A stretch of 64,000 nucleotides of DNA from an uncultured Clostridia bacterium (GTDB lineage Bacteria; Bacillota; Clostridia; Christensenellales; UBA1242): assembly GCA_934793215.1 (NCBI GenBank), contig CAKVOP010000001.1, positions 62,001 through 126,000 of the forward strand. Reading direction: 5' to 3'. Positions 8,897 to 16,703 of the stretch are shown in pieces. Position 1 is the first letter of the stretch, and the number at the start of each line of letters is the position of its first letter. The notes under the pieces were generated by a model that was not told the DNA's origin, searched no databases, and worked only from the letters and a program-made list of their open reading frames with translations. A program made the position numbers and the translations under genes.

Positions 8897-9856
8897 ATGT
8901 TAAACTTATTTTTGACCTTTATTATTTCTTTGCTTCTAGCCCTAATTTTGGGTAAACCAATGTTAAGACTTTGTCACAAACTTCATTTTTCGCAAACTAT
9001 TCTTCATTATGTGGACAACCATGCTGGCAAAAGTGGAACGCCAACAATGGGTGGACTTATTTTTATTTTATCGTCTCTCATTGGTTCGCTTATATTTATA
9101 AAAGGTGATGGTGGAATAAGTCTTATAATTTTGCTTGTCTTTTTTGCGTATGGGCTGTTAGGTTTTCTTGATGACATAATTAAAGTACGCGGACACAAAA
9201 ACGAAGGATTGAAGCCTTACCAAAAAATTATAGGACAAGTTGGTGTTGCTACAGTTATTGGTATTTTTGTTTATCTTAAAGTAGGTTCAACGCTAGACCT
9301 TTTCGGTTTAAAATTAAACATAGGCTTCTTTATAATTCCGTTTATAATTCTTTTTTATGTAGCGGTTACAAATTCAGTTAATCTTACAGATGGACTTGAT
9401 GGACTCGCTGGCGGGACAAGCGTTATCTATCTTATCACATTTGCTGTCATTCTATATTTGCAGGGCTTCACAAATTTCTCAATAATTTCGCTCGCACTGG
9501 CTGGCTCGCTCGTGGGCTTTCTTTGCTTTAATTGTTTCCCAGCAAAAATCTTTATGGGTGATACAGGATCTCTTGCTATTGGCGGGTTGATCGCATCGCT
9601 CGCGGTTTTTTCTGGGCTTGAACTTATTATGCCTATAATTGGAATCATGTTTGTAATGAGTGCGTTAAGCGACGTCTTACAGGTTTTGCACTACAAGCGC
9701 ACTAAAAAAAGAATTTTTAAAATGGCACCTTTGCACCACCATTTTGAACGCTGTGGCGTGCATGAAAATAGAATTGTATTAGTATATATAGTTATAACGC
9801 TGCTTTGCGGATTAGCATCAATTCTGGGCTATCTGGCAGTGGGAGGAGTGATATAA
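8897..9856 (+). CDS. mraY: Phospho-MurNAc-pentapeptide transferase MraY
   Basis: The 319-residue polytopic membrane enzyme transfers phospho-MurNAc-pentapeptide to undecaprenyl phosphate, giving lipid I. Family motifs are all visible: GTPTMGGLIF near residue 48, GFLDDIIKV near 95, NSVNLTDGLDGLAGG near 158, FMGDTGSLA near 218 and the His-rich APLHHHFE near 277. About ten membrane segments can be drawn. GAGGAG precedes the ATG. murD follows four bases after the stop. The 263 bases upstream hold nothing recognisable beyond AT-rich sequence. Confidence 0.96.
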   Translation: MLNLFLTFIISLLLALILGKPMLRLCHKLHFSQTILHYVDNHAGKSGTPTMGGLIFILSSLIGSLIFIKGDGGISLIILLVFFAYGLLGFLDDIIKVRGHKNEGLKPYQKIIGQVGVATVIGIFVYLKVGSTLDLFGLKLNIGFFIIPFIILFYVAVTNSVNLTDGLDGLAGGTSVIYLITFAVILYLQGFTNFSIISLALAGSLVGFLCFNCFPAKIFMGDTGSLAIGGLIASLAVFSGLELIMPIIGIMFVMSALSDVLQVLHYKRTKKRIFKMAPLHHHFERCGVHENRIVLVYIVITLLCGLASILGYLAVGGVI

Positions 9857-9860
9857 CTTT

Positions 9861-11165
9861 ATGAAATTGAAGGGCAAAAATGTTTTAGTATATGGACTTG
9901 GAATTAGCGGTCAATCGGCGTGCAAATTATTGCATGAAAAGGGTGCATGCGTGAGCATATATGATGATGAAAGGCGTTTTTCCAACGTTTACTCTTTTTG
10001 TCCAGAACCAAAACTTAAAAAATTTGATCTTGTTGTGTTAAGCCCTGGCATTAAAAGGCTAGGTAATGACCTTGTCGCGTATTTTGAAGCAATGAAAACG
10101 CCAATAATAAGCGAACTAGACCTTGGCTATATATTTTGCAAAGGTAAAGTTATAGGGATAACTGGCACAAATGGAAAGACAACTGTAACTTCTCTTGTAG
10201 GAGAAATTTTCAAATCTGCTGGTAAGAAGACTTTTGTTTGTGGGAATATAGGCTTGCCTATTACAAACATAGCAATGAAGACAGATAGAAAAAGTTTTGT
10301 CGTGTGTGAAGTCAGCAATTTTCAATTAGAGAGTTCGCAGATTTTTAAGCCAGATGAAGCGACCATATTAAATCTTGCCCCTGACCACCTTGATAGGCAT
10401 GGTAGTTATCAAGAATATATACGCGTGAAGCGCAAGATTTTATCTGCAAAAAGACAGAAGGTTGTACTTAATTTTGACGATGAAGGCTCAAAAATGAGTA
10501 AAATAGATAAAAAAGTGATGTTTTTTTCCAAACTTCCACTTGAAAAAGGCGTTTTTGTGAAAAATAATGCCATTTATCATAACAAAACAAAAATCATTTC
10601 ACTGAATGATATTCCACTTTTCGGCGAAAAAAATCTTGAAAATGTTCTGGCATCTGTGGCACTTGCGGTGGGCTACAAAGTCAAACTGCAAATAATCAAA
10701 AAAGCAATAATTAATTTTGTTGCACCATCACACAGACTTGAATATATTGGCATGGTGAATGGGGCACAGGTTTTTGATGACTCCAAGGCAACCAATATTT
10801 CGGCAACTATTGGTGCGATTGAATCTCTTGGAGATAACGGACTGGTTTTGATGCTGGGAGGACTCAACAAAGGGTTTTTGTTTGACGAAATTTTTAATAA
10901 AGGTTATTTATTTGATAATTTGTTGTGCTTTGGTGAGGCAGGCGAAGAAATTGCGGATTGCGCAAATAAATACGGATATGTTTCTAATATATTCAAAAGT
11001 ATGAAAGATGCGACCCTTTATGCCAAACAGAATGCTTTAAGTGGTCAAAAAATTCTTCTTGCCCCTGCATGTGCAAGTTTTGACGAATTTTCGTCTTATG
11101 CTGTAAGAGGGGAAGTATTTAAGGAGATTATTACGGGTGAATATGAAAAAAACGAGCGGGGTTAA
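9861..11165 (+). CDS. murD: UDP-MurNAc-L-alanine--D-glutamate ligase
   Basis: The 434-residue Mur ligase adds D-Glu to UDP-MurNAc-L-Ala. It has the MurD Rossmann N-terminus VLVYGLGISGQSACKLL, the ATP loop ITGTNGKTTVTSL near residue 100, LNLAPDHLDRHGS near 170 and SHRLEYIGMVNG near 289. The C-terminal DDSKATN and LLAPACASFDEF blocks are also present. Ribosome site GGAGG lies within the end of mraY. The 3' end overlaps the SEDS gene by 29 bases, which implies coupled translation. Confidence 0.95.
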   Translation: MKLKGKNVLVYGLGISGQSACKLLHEKGACVSIYDDERRFSNVYSFCPEPKLKKFDLVVLSPGIKRLGNDLVAYFEAMKTPIISELDLGYIFCKGKVIGITGTNGKTTVTSLVGEIFKSAGKKTFVCGNIGLPITNIAMKTDRKSFVVCEVSNFQLESSQIFKPDEATILNLAPDHLDRHGSYQEYIRVKRKILSAKRQKVVLNFDDEGSKMSKIDKKVMFFSKLPLEKGVFVKNNAIYHNKTKIISLNDIPLFGEKNLENVLASVALAVGYKVKLQIIKKAIINFVAPSHRLEYIGMVNGAQVFDDSKATNISATIGAIESLGDNGLVLMLGGLNKGFLFDEIFNKGYLFDNLLCFGEAGEEIADCANKYGYVSNIFKSMKDATLYAKQNALSGQKILLAPACASFDEFSSYAVRGEVFKEIITGEYEKNERG

Positions 11166-12246
11166 AGATTTAGTCATAATTTTGTGCCTAGTTTTCTTTT
11201 TGGTAGGCTTCGGTTGCTTGATGGTGTATAGTGCAAGTTTTTATTCGGCACAGTTTAATTACGGGAATAAGTATTTCTTCCTTTTAAAGCAGTTGTTGGG
11301 CGTTGGTATGGGAATAGGGACGCTTTGCCTGTTCTATTTTATTGACTATCATCTACTCTCTAAACTTAAATGGTGGATTGTAGGAGCAAGCATTGTTTTG
11401 CTTGCATTGGTGTTTGTCCCAGGGCTTGGAATGGAAAGTTATGGTGCTAAAAGATGGGTGTCTATTTTAGGCTTTTCAATTCAGCCTTCCGAAATTGCGA
11501 AGTTTGCCATTGTCATTTTTTCTGCAAGCTATATGAGTGAGCATCATGACGATATGAAGACTTTTAAAGGTCTTTTGCCAGTGCTGTGCGTTGGTGGAGT
11601 AATGTGTTTGCTTATTATGCTTGAACCAAGCATGAGTGTCACAATGTGCATATGCTTTGTTTGTCTTTTTATGCTCATAATTGGAGGAATGAGCAAAAAA
11701 CATACGCTTATGTTTTCAGTTCCAGCTGGTGCGTGTGTTCCGCTTCTTATAATTTTAGAACCTTACAGACTGAAACGCCTGCTCGCATTTATTGACCCAT
11801 GGGCATCTCCACAAGGCGAGGGCTTTCAACTTATTCAGTCTTTGTATTCATTAGGCAGTGGGGGCTGGTTTGGTCGAGGGATATTTGCCAGCCGTCAAAA
11901 ATGTCTTTTTCTCCCTTTTGCAGAAAGTGATTTTATCCTTTCTATTATTGGAGAAGAGGTGGGGTTTGTTGGGACAACCCTTCTTTTAGGTGTGTTTCTG
12001 TGGCTTGTTATCAAACTTATTAAAATTGCACTCAATGCTCCTGATAGGTTTGGGGCTCTGCTTTCTGCGGGTATCTCATTCATAATTGGTGTTCAAACGC
12101 TTCTAAACGTCGCGGTTGTAACAGGTTCTATTCCGCCAACGGGACTCCCTCTTCCATTTATCTCCTCAGGTGGAACAAGCGTTATGATGTTCATGGCTGG
12201 GATAGGCATGTGCCTTAATGTGGCTAGGCAAAGCAGGCGTAGATAA
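11137..12246 (+). CDS. spoVE: SEDS peptidoglycan polymerase (SpoVE/FtsW type)
   Basis: The 369-residue protein has about ten membrane segments and the SEDS motifs YSASFYSAQF near the N-terminus, GMESYGAKRWVSI, FSIQPSEIAKFA and PPTGLPLPFISSGGTSV near the end. SEDS proteins polymerise lipid II with a partner class B PBP. Position after murD fits SpoVE or FtsW, and sequence alone does not separate the two. The GTG at 11137 lies ten bases after AAGGAG. The ATG two codons later is a weaker alternative. murG, which usually follows here, is absent, and a terminator comes next. Confidence 0.9.
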   Translation: MNMKKTSGVKDLVIILCLVFFLVGFGCLMVYSASFYSAQFNYGNKYFFLLKQLLGVGMGIGTLCLFYFIDYHLLSKLKWWIVGASIVLLALVFVPGLGMESYGAKRWVSILGFSIQPSEIAKFAIVIFSASYMSEHHDDMKTFKGLLPVLCVGGVMCLLIMLEPSMSVTMCICFVCLFMLIIGGMSKKHTLMFSVPAGACVPLLIILEPYRLKRLLAFIDPWASPQGEGFQLIQSLYSLGSGGWFGRGIFASRQKCLFLPFAESDFILSIIGEEVGFVGTTLLLGVFLWLVIKLIKIALNAPDRFGALLSAGISFIIGVQTLLNVAVVTGSIPPTGLPLPFISSGGTSVMMFMAGIGMCLNVARQSRRR

Positions 12247-12254
12247 AAATTATT

Positions 12255-12286
12255 AAAAAGCAGGGCGTCAGGCTTTGCTTTTTTGT
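12255..12286 (+). terminator. Terminator closing the murE-spoVE operon
   Basis: AAAAGCA and TGCTTTT arms enclose a GGC/GGC-rich loop, followed by a T run. This ends the cell-wall operon before the accessory patch. Confidence 0.7.
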
Positions 12287-12505
12287 TTTAAAGGAAAAGT
12301 AAACTAAAATATCTTTGTTAATATTGGCTTGATAGAATAAATAGTAAAAAGAGAAAGGTCGTTTTTGGGCTAGAGTTATGTGGCAAAAATATTTATAGCA
12401 GTGATCTTAATTTAATATTGTTTTTCTCCTAAACGCAAGAGTTTGTTTTGCAAAATAATTATGAAAAATTGGACAAGTTGTGGTAACATATAAATGGAGG
12501 AAATT

Positions 12506-13243
12506 ATGAACTATAATGTGGAGCATTGTAAACCATTTAAAAGCAAAAACAATATTTGGATGAAACTGGAACATGTGGGAAGATATATCTTTGCTAAAGA
12601 TTTTCTAGAAGACAAGCGTGTTAATAAACTTGCAGATGTTGCTTGTGGAGATGGATATGGATCTAACATCTTGTCTCATATTTCAAAGCATGTATTTTCC
12701 ATTGATAGAAATTTCACATATTTTAACAAAGAATATTTAAAGAATAAAAAAATATTTTTTCAAAAGTTAAATTTAAATGACGAATGTGAATACGAGAAAA
12801 TAAGTAATCAAGATGCTGTTGTTTGTTTTGAGACTTTGGAACATCTTGAAAAGCCTAAAATGTTTCTTTCGAAAATTTATGAACTGCTTAATGAGAATGG
12901 GTGGTTTATACTCTCTTTCCCTAATATGCGATTTGAAAGATTTGACGAGAATGGAAACAATAAAGATATTTTTCATCTGCATGTATTTGAAAAGGAAAAG
13001 CTTGAAAAAGATTTAAAAGAAATTGGTTTTAAAGTTGAGGCGGTACTTGGACAAGAATTATGCAACGAGATGTGTTCGGCAAATTCTAGGCTTGTAAAAA
13101 ACAAGACTTTGAGTCAAAAAAACATAGATGCATGCTTTAATTATGATGAAACTTCCATAATGACACTGGCAAGACTCTTTGCTTATCCAAATGAAAAAGA
13201 TATTGAAGAAAGTTATTCGTATATCTATGTGCTTAAAAAATGA
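12506..13243 (+). CDS. Class I SAM-dependent methyltransferase, accessory gene
   Basis: The 245-residue protein has SAM motif I ADVACGDGYGSNIL (about residue 49) and an acidic motif II (FSIDRN). A methyltransferase_11/23-like block follows (VVCFETLEHLEKPKMFLSKIYELL), then FILSFPNMRFE. The substrate is not identifiable. TGGAGG stands five bases before the chosen ATG, while an ATG at 12494 overlaps this site and was rejected. The gene is more AT-rich than the mur genes around it and lies where murG is normally found, so acquisition by transfer is plausible. The 260 bases upstream contain only the spoVE terminator and no clear promoter. Confidence 0.8.
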   Translation: MNYNVEHCKPFKSKNNIWMKLEHVGRYIFAKDFLEDKRVNKLADVACGDGYGSNILSHISKHVFSIDRNFTYFNKEYLKNKKIFFQKLNLNDECEYEKISNQDAVVCFETLEHLEKPKMFLSKIYELLNENGWFILSFPNMRFERFDENGNNKDIFHLHVFEKEKLEKDLKEIGFKVEAVLGQELCNEMCSANSRLVKNKTLSQKNIDACFNYDETSIMTLARLFAYPNEKDIEESYSYIYVLKK

Positions 13244-13377
13244 TACACTGTTTGCAATCGTCTTTTGAGCAAAAGTTTGCAATAGTGCGAAAGAAAAGCA
13301 AATGTTATTAGAATTTCATATGTTTATCAAAAGACCACAAATTAAAAGATAAATTTAACTTTTTTAGACTTTATCCT

Positions 13378-13404
13378 TGAAAAAAAGTATAGTTGTGGTA
13401 TAAT
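13378..13404 (+). promoter_or_regulatory. Extended -10 promoter of the RBBP9-like hydrolase gene
   Basis: TTGAAA, a 15-base spacer and TATAAT preceded by TGG (extended -10). The start of transcription would fall just before the AGGAGG ribosome site at 13412. Confidence 0.65.
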
Positions 13405-13421
13405 TATTGCTAGGAGGAAAT

Positions 13422-13961
13422 ATGAAAAATTATTTTATTATTCATGGAACTTATGGGCACAACAGAGAAAACTGGTTTGGTTGGCTTGAAAACAGACTAA
13501 AATCAAAGGGCTATGATGTTTATAACTTTAACTATCCAACGCCACAGGGGCACAATTTTGAAAACTGGTCAGCGGTGTTAGATCAAGTTAAAGATAAAAT
13601 CACAGAAGATAGTGTTTTTATTTGTCACTCTATCGGTTGTGTGTTTTTGGCCAAATATTGCATAAAAAACAATATTAAAATTGGGAAATGTATCTTTGTA
13701 AGTGGGTGCAACAACTACTATTTCAACGAAGATTTTGACAAATTGAACCAATATATGTACACAGATGAAATTGAAAAGTTTATACCTTTATGCAGAGAAA
13801 GAGTTTGTATTTATGCGAAAGATGACCCATATATCAAATTTGAAGCATTACAAGATTTTGCTAAATCTATAGACGCAAAAGAAATCGTTTATGAAAAAGC
13901 AGGACATTTCAATGAAAAAGCAGGTTACACATCTTTTGATGATTTATCAAGAGTAATATAA
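13422..13961 (+). CDS. RBBP9/YdeN-family serine hydrolase
   Basis: The 179-residue protein matches the small RBBP9/YdeN alpha/beta hydrolases. It has the N-terminal FIIHGTYGHNRENWFGWL, then NYPTPQGHNFENW, the nucleophile motif FICHSIGCVF, the acidic YAKDDPYIKF and a His in EKAGHFNEKAGY. The substrate is unknown. AGGAGG precedes the ATG at 13422. It is transcribed from its own extended -10 promoter and is not part of the cell-wall operon, although it sits between spoVE and murA. Confidence 0.85.
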   Translation: MKNYFIIHGTYGHNRENWFGWLENRLKSKGYDVYNFNYPTPQGHNFENWSAVLDQVKDKITEDSVFICHSIGCVFLAKYCIKNNIKIGKCIFVSGCNNYYFNEDFDKLNQYMYTDEIEKFIPLCRERVCIYAKDDPYIKFEALQDFAKSIDAKEIVYEKAGHFNEKAGYTSFDDLSRVI

Positions 13962-14061
13962 AATTTAATAATTCATGTCTTGTGATAAATTAACTGTTAA
14001 AATGATTAAAAATTTGCATTGACAAAAATATGGAAGTAGAAAAGTTTAAATTTTGACAACT

Positions 14062-14093
14062 AATAGGGGTTACAATGAAATCCCTATTTTTTG
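14062..14093 (+). terminator. Terminator downstream of the RBBP9-like gene
   Basis: AATAGGG and CCCTATT arms surround a 13-base loop and are followed by a run of six T. Confidence 0.65.
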
Positions 14094-14176
14094 TTTTGAA
14101 AAATATGAATGATATGTTAACATTATATATAGGGGAAGTAACACAATCATTGTTAAAGCAATATAAAGGAAACAAG

Positions 14177-14284
14177 ATGAAGAAGATTTTTAAAGACTGG
14201 AATGCGTTTGAAATAATATTCTTATTTGTAAGTTTGCTGGTCATTACATTATGTTTTGCTTTTGGAGTTGATAAAAATTTGTAG
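14177..14284 (+). pseudogene. Truncated pnuC-like remnant (N-terminal 35 codons)
   Basis: The 35 codons read MKKIFKDWNAFEIIFLFV and then a hydrophobic stretch. This resembles, from memory, the first helix of PnuC nicotinamide riboside transporters (MKxIFKDWxxFExxxL). A stop follows after one membrane segment, where the family has seven, and no continuation is found in other frames before the terminator at 14300. A weak ribosome site (AAAGGA) is kept. It is best read as a decayed pnuC, but a single-helix small protein cannot be excluded. Confidence 0.5.
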
Positions 14285-14299
14285 TCATGTGTTTTATTA

Positions 14300-14333
14300 T
14301 ATAAAAAGGGCTGAAAATTCAGTCCTTTTTATA
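14300..14333. terminator. Strong near-perfect inverted repeat / terminator
   Basis: TATAAAAAGGGCTGAA pairs with TTCAGTCCTTTTTATA with one G-U pair. T runs exist on both strands, so it can act in either direction. It follows the pnuC remnant and insulates murA. Confidence 0.8.
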
Positions 14334-14454
14334 TCAAAATAGCGTAACAAAAAAGTGTGTTTTTATGCTTATAATTGAAAAATTGTTAAAATTATCCTTT
14401 AATAGGGCAAGTTTAGGATAAGAACTCATGATTCATTTTTCACTCTTCTCTGCT

Positions 14455-14484
14455 TTGTCATTTTGATTTTTGCAAACATACAAT
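14455..14484 (+). promoter_or_regulatory. murA promoter placing the start at the ATG (leaderless)
   Basis: TTGTCA, an 18-base spacer and TACAAT end six bases before the murA ATG. Transcription would begin at or next to the A of the ATG. No Shine-Dalgarno is present. Confidence 0.55.
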
Positions 14485-14490
14485 GAGTAT

Positions 14491-15744
14491 ATGGATAAGT
14501 TTTTTATTATTGGAGGAAACCCTCTCTATGGAGAGGTGGATATAGACAGCGCTAAAAATTCCCTTTTACCTATCATTGCTTGTTCGGTTTTAATAAAAGA
14601 AGAAGTCGTGTTGCAAAAAGCGGTCAAATACAGAGATGTGCTTGTCATGCAAGATATTATCAAAAGTCTAGGTGGCAAAGCCTACTGGGAGGGAGACAGT
14701 TTAGTTATTAACTGCAAAGAACTTTCTTCATGTTCGATCGATAGAACGCTTACAGCAAAAGCGAGGGCTTCATTTTTTACACTGGGAGCGCTTCTTGGGC
14801 GACTTGGGCAAGCAAAAATAGGATTTCCCGGTGGGTGCGACATAGGGTTGAGACCTGTCGATATACATATTAGTGCAATCAAAAATTTGGGTTGTAAGAT
14901 TGTTGAGAAAAATGGCTATATTTATGCAGATGCCTCGGCTTTCCATGGCGGAGAGGTGGTTTTGCCATTTCCTAGTGTGGGTGCTACAGAAAATGTTATG
15001 ATGCTTTCCGCAAGCATGCCATTTAGGACAGAAATAGTTGGTGGTGCAAAAGAGCCCGAAATTGTTGATCTTGCGTTGTTTATTAATGCTTGTGGCGGTT
15101 TCGTAAGGGGTGCGGGAACAGATAAAATCGTGATTGAGGGTAGACCTCTGCATGGTTGCACATATGTTCCATTTACCGACCGAATTGAAGCGGGTACATT
15201 TATGGTTGGGTGTGCGTTATGTTCTGGAAAAGTTCAATTAAATGGTGCAAAAAGTGAGTTTAATCGTCCACTTATTTCAAAATTGCGAAAAATTGGTTGC
15301 AATTTGTTATGCGATAATGATAAAATCATAATTGAAAGCAAAGGCAGACTGGAAAGCGTGGGCGAAATTGAAACGGCGGTGTATCCGGGATTCCCAACCG
15401 ATTTACAATCACAAATGATGACTCTTGCAAGTGTGACAAAGGGCTCGTCAATAATTGTGGAGAATGTTTTTGAAAATCGTTTCAAGACTTCGCAAGAACT
15501 TATCAAAATGGGTGCTGACATAAAAGTCAAAAATGGTGTCTGTTTAATTGAGGGAAAAGAAAAACTTTTCGGTGCTGATGTGGTAAGTCCAGACCTTCGG
15601 GGAGGTGCGAGTTTGGTGCTCGCTGGTCTTTACGCAGAGGGGTATACAACACTATCTGGCGTTGAACTTATTGATAGAGGTTATTATAAATTTGAAGAAA
15701 AGATAGCTAGCCTTGGCGGAAATATAAAAAGGATAAAAGAGTGA
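14491..15744 (+). CDS. murA: UDP-GlcNAc 1-carboxyvinyltransferase MurA
   Basis: The 417-residue enzyme makes the first committed step of peptidoglycan synthesis, adding enolpyruvate to UDP-GlcNAc. Lys22 lies in the DSAKNSLLP motif. The fosfomycin-target cysteine is Cys116 in FPGGCDIGLRPVD. The length equals that of typical MurA. The chosen ATG fits the family N-terminus and lacks a ribosome site but has a -10 box six bases upstream. An in-frame TTG at 14470 is a weaker alternative. The gene overlaps divIB by four bases (GTGA). Confidence 0.95.
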   Translation: MDKFFIIGGNPLYGEVDIDSAKNSLLPIIACSVLIKEEVVLQKAVKYRDVLVMQDIIKSLGGKAYWEGDSLVINCKELSSCSIDRTLTAKARASFFTLGALLGRLGQAKIGFPGGCDIGLRPVDIHISAIKNLGCKIVEKNGYIYADASAFHGGEVVLPFPSVGATENVMMLSASMPFRTEIVGGAKEPEIVDLALFINACGGFVRGAGTDKIVIEGRPLHGCTYVPFTDRIEAGTFMVGCALCSGKVQLNGAKSEFNRPLISKLRKIGCNLLCDNDKIIIESKGRLESVGEIETAVYPGFPTDLQSQMMTLASVTKGSSIIVENVFENRFKTSQELIKMGADIKVKNGVCLIEGKEKLFGADVVSPDLRGGASLVLAGLYAEGYTTLSGVELIDRGYYKFEEKIASLGGNIKRIKE

Positions 15745-16607
15745 CCAAAAAGAAAAGAAATATTATTATTCTGTGCTCGGTGCTGGTGGCCCTAATTGGG
15801 CTACTGGTTACTTTGTGCTTGACAACATTTTCTCTTAAATCCATTTCTGTCGATTTTAGGACAAGCACAATGAACGTAACCGCCACCCAAGAAGAAATAA
15901 TTGGGGCTGGCAAGTTTTCTAAAAAGTGCGTCTTATTTTATAATAAAGATAAGGCCAAAGAAAACATTGAAGAAGCTTATCCATATTTAAAGGTTATAAA
16001 TATAGAAACCAAATTCCCTTCATCTTTTGTTATACATGTGGCAGAGAGGCAAGAAGTTTATGCGGTGACAGATGGTGAAAAAACAGCCTTCCTTGATGAG
16101 GGGCTTAAGGTTTTGAGAGTAGAAAGTGGAGAATTTGTAAGCACTCAATCAAATGCAATTCTTTTAAAGGGAATAAAACTTTCTAATGGAGTGAAGGTTT
16201 CACAAAGACTCCCACAAGAAAATTACGTAGACCTCTATTCAGCATTTTTACAATCAAACCTGACACTGGGAATGCAAAAGGAAATTTTTAAAGAAATTGA
16301 ATTTAAAGTTGAAAAAGATGAAAATGCAAAAAAGGACTATCTTAATGTCTATATTTCTCTTTACAGTGGACAAACAATTAAAATTTTAGATGTAAGTTAT
16401 GCCCTTAAATATAAAGCAAATAGAGCATATAACGTTTACTCTTCGCTTTATACATTCATAGGAAAGGATTATACTCTCCGCTCTGGTGAAACTATAACTC
16501 TCACCAAAGCGCATCTTGATAGCGCAAGTATTTGCGTTCAATCTTACTATGATCGTGCTCAACACAAAGAAAGCGAGACATATTTTGTGCTAGATTTTGC
16601 CCTTTAA
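15741..16607 (+). CDS. FtsQ/DivIB-type division protein with POTRA domain
   Basis: The 288-residue protein has a short basic cytoplasmic end (MTKKKRN), one membrane segment (about residues 8-30) and an extracytoplasmic part starting FSLKSISVDFRTSTMNVTATQEEIIGAGKF, typical of a POTRA domain. The later ILLKGIKL and LNVYISLYSG blocks fit the FtsQ_DivIB domain. DivIB/FtsQ bridges cytoplasmic FtsZ-linked proteins and the septal wall synthases. Position between murA and ftsA supports the call. It starts with GTG overlapping the murA stop. Sequence identity to classical DivIB looks low. Confidence 0.8.
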   Translation: MTKKKRNIIILCSVLVALIGLLVTLCLTTFSLKSISVDFRTSTMNVTATQEEIIGAGKFSKKCVLFYNKDKAKENIEEAYPYLKVINIETKFPSSFVIHVAERQEVYAVTDGEKTAFLDEGLKVLRVESGEFVSTQSNAILLKGIKLSNGVKVSQRLPQENYVDLYSAFLQSNLTLGMQKEIFKEIEFKVEKDENAKKDYLNVYISLYSGQTIKILDVSYALKYKANRAYNVYSSLYTFIGKDYTLRSGETITLTKAHLDSASICVQSYYDRAQHKESETYFVLDFAL

Positions 16608-16617
16608 GTCAAATTTA

Positions 16618-16646
16618 TTGACAAATCAGGGCAAAAATTTTATAAT
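16618..16646 (+). promoter_or_regulatory. Perfect SigmaA consensus promoter before ftsA
   Basis: TTGACA, exactly 17 bases, then TATAAT. The predicted start near 16653 excludes the in-frame GTG at 16650 as the ftsA start and puts the hairpin at 16661-16683 at the very 5' end of the mRNA. Confidence 0.85.
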
Positions 16647-16660
16647 TGGGTGAAAATAGT

Positions 16661-16683
16661 GTCGCAAGGTTATGGCTTGCGAC
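16661..16683 (+). promoter_or_regulatory. Perfect 8-bp hairpin at the 5' end of the ftsA transcript
   Basis: GTCGCAAG and CTTGCGAC pair perfectly around a seven-base loop. No T run follows, so it is not a terminator. A position within ten bases of the predicted 5' end suggests an mRNA-stabilising or translational control hairpin. Confidence 0.6.
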
Positions 16684-16703
16684 AAAATAAAATGAAGGTG
16701 AAC

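Noticed and set aside
16650..16703. GTG at 16650 as start of ftsA
   Set aside because: It lies upstream of the start predicted from the perfect TTGACA-17-TATAAT promoter and would translate through a perfect hairpin.
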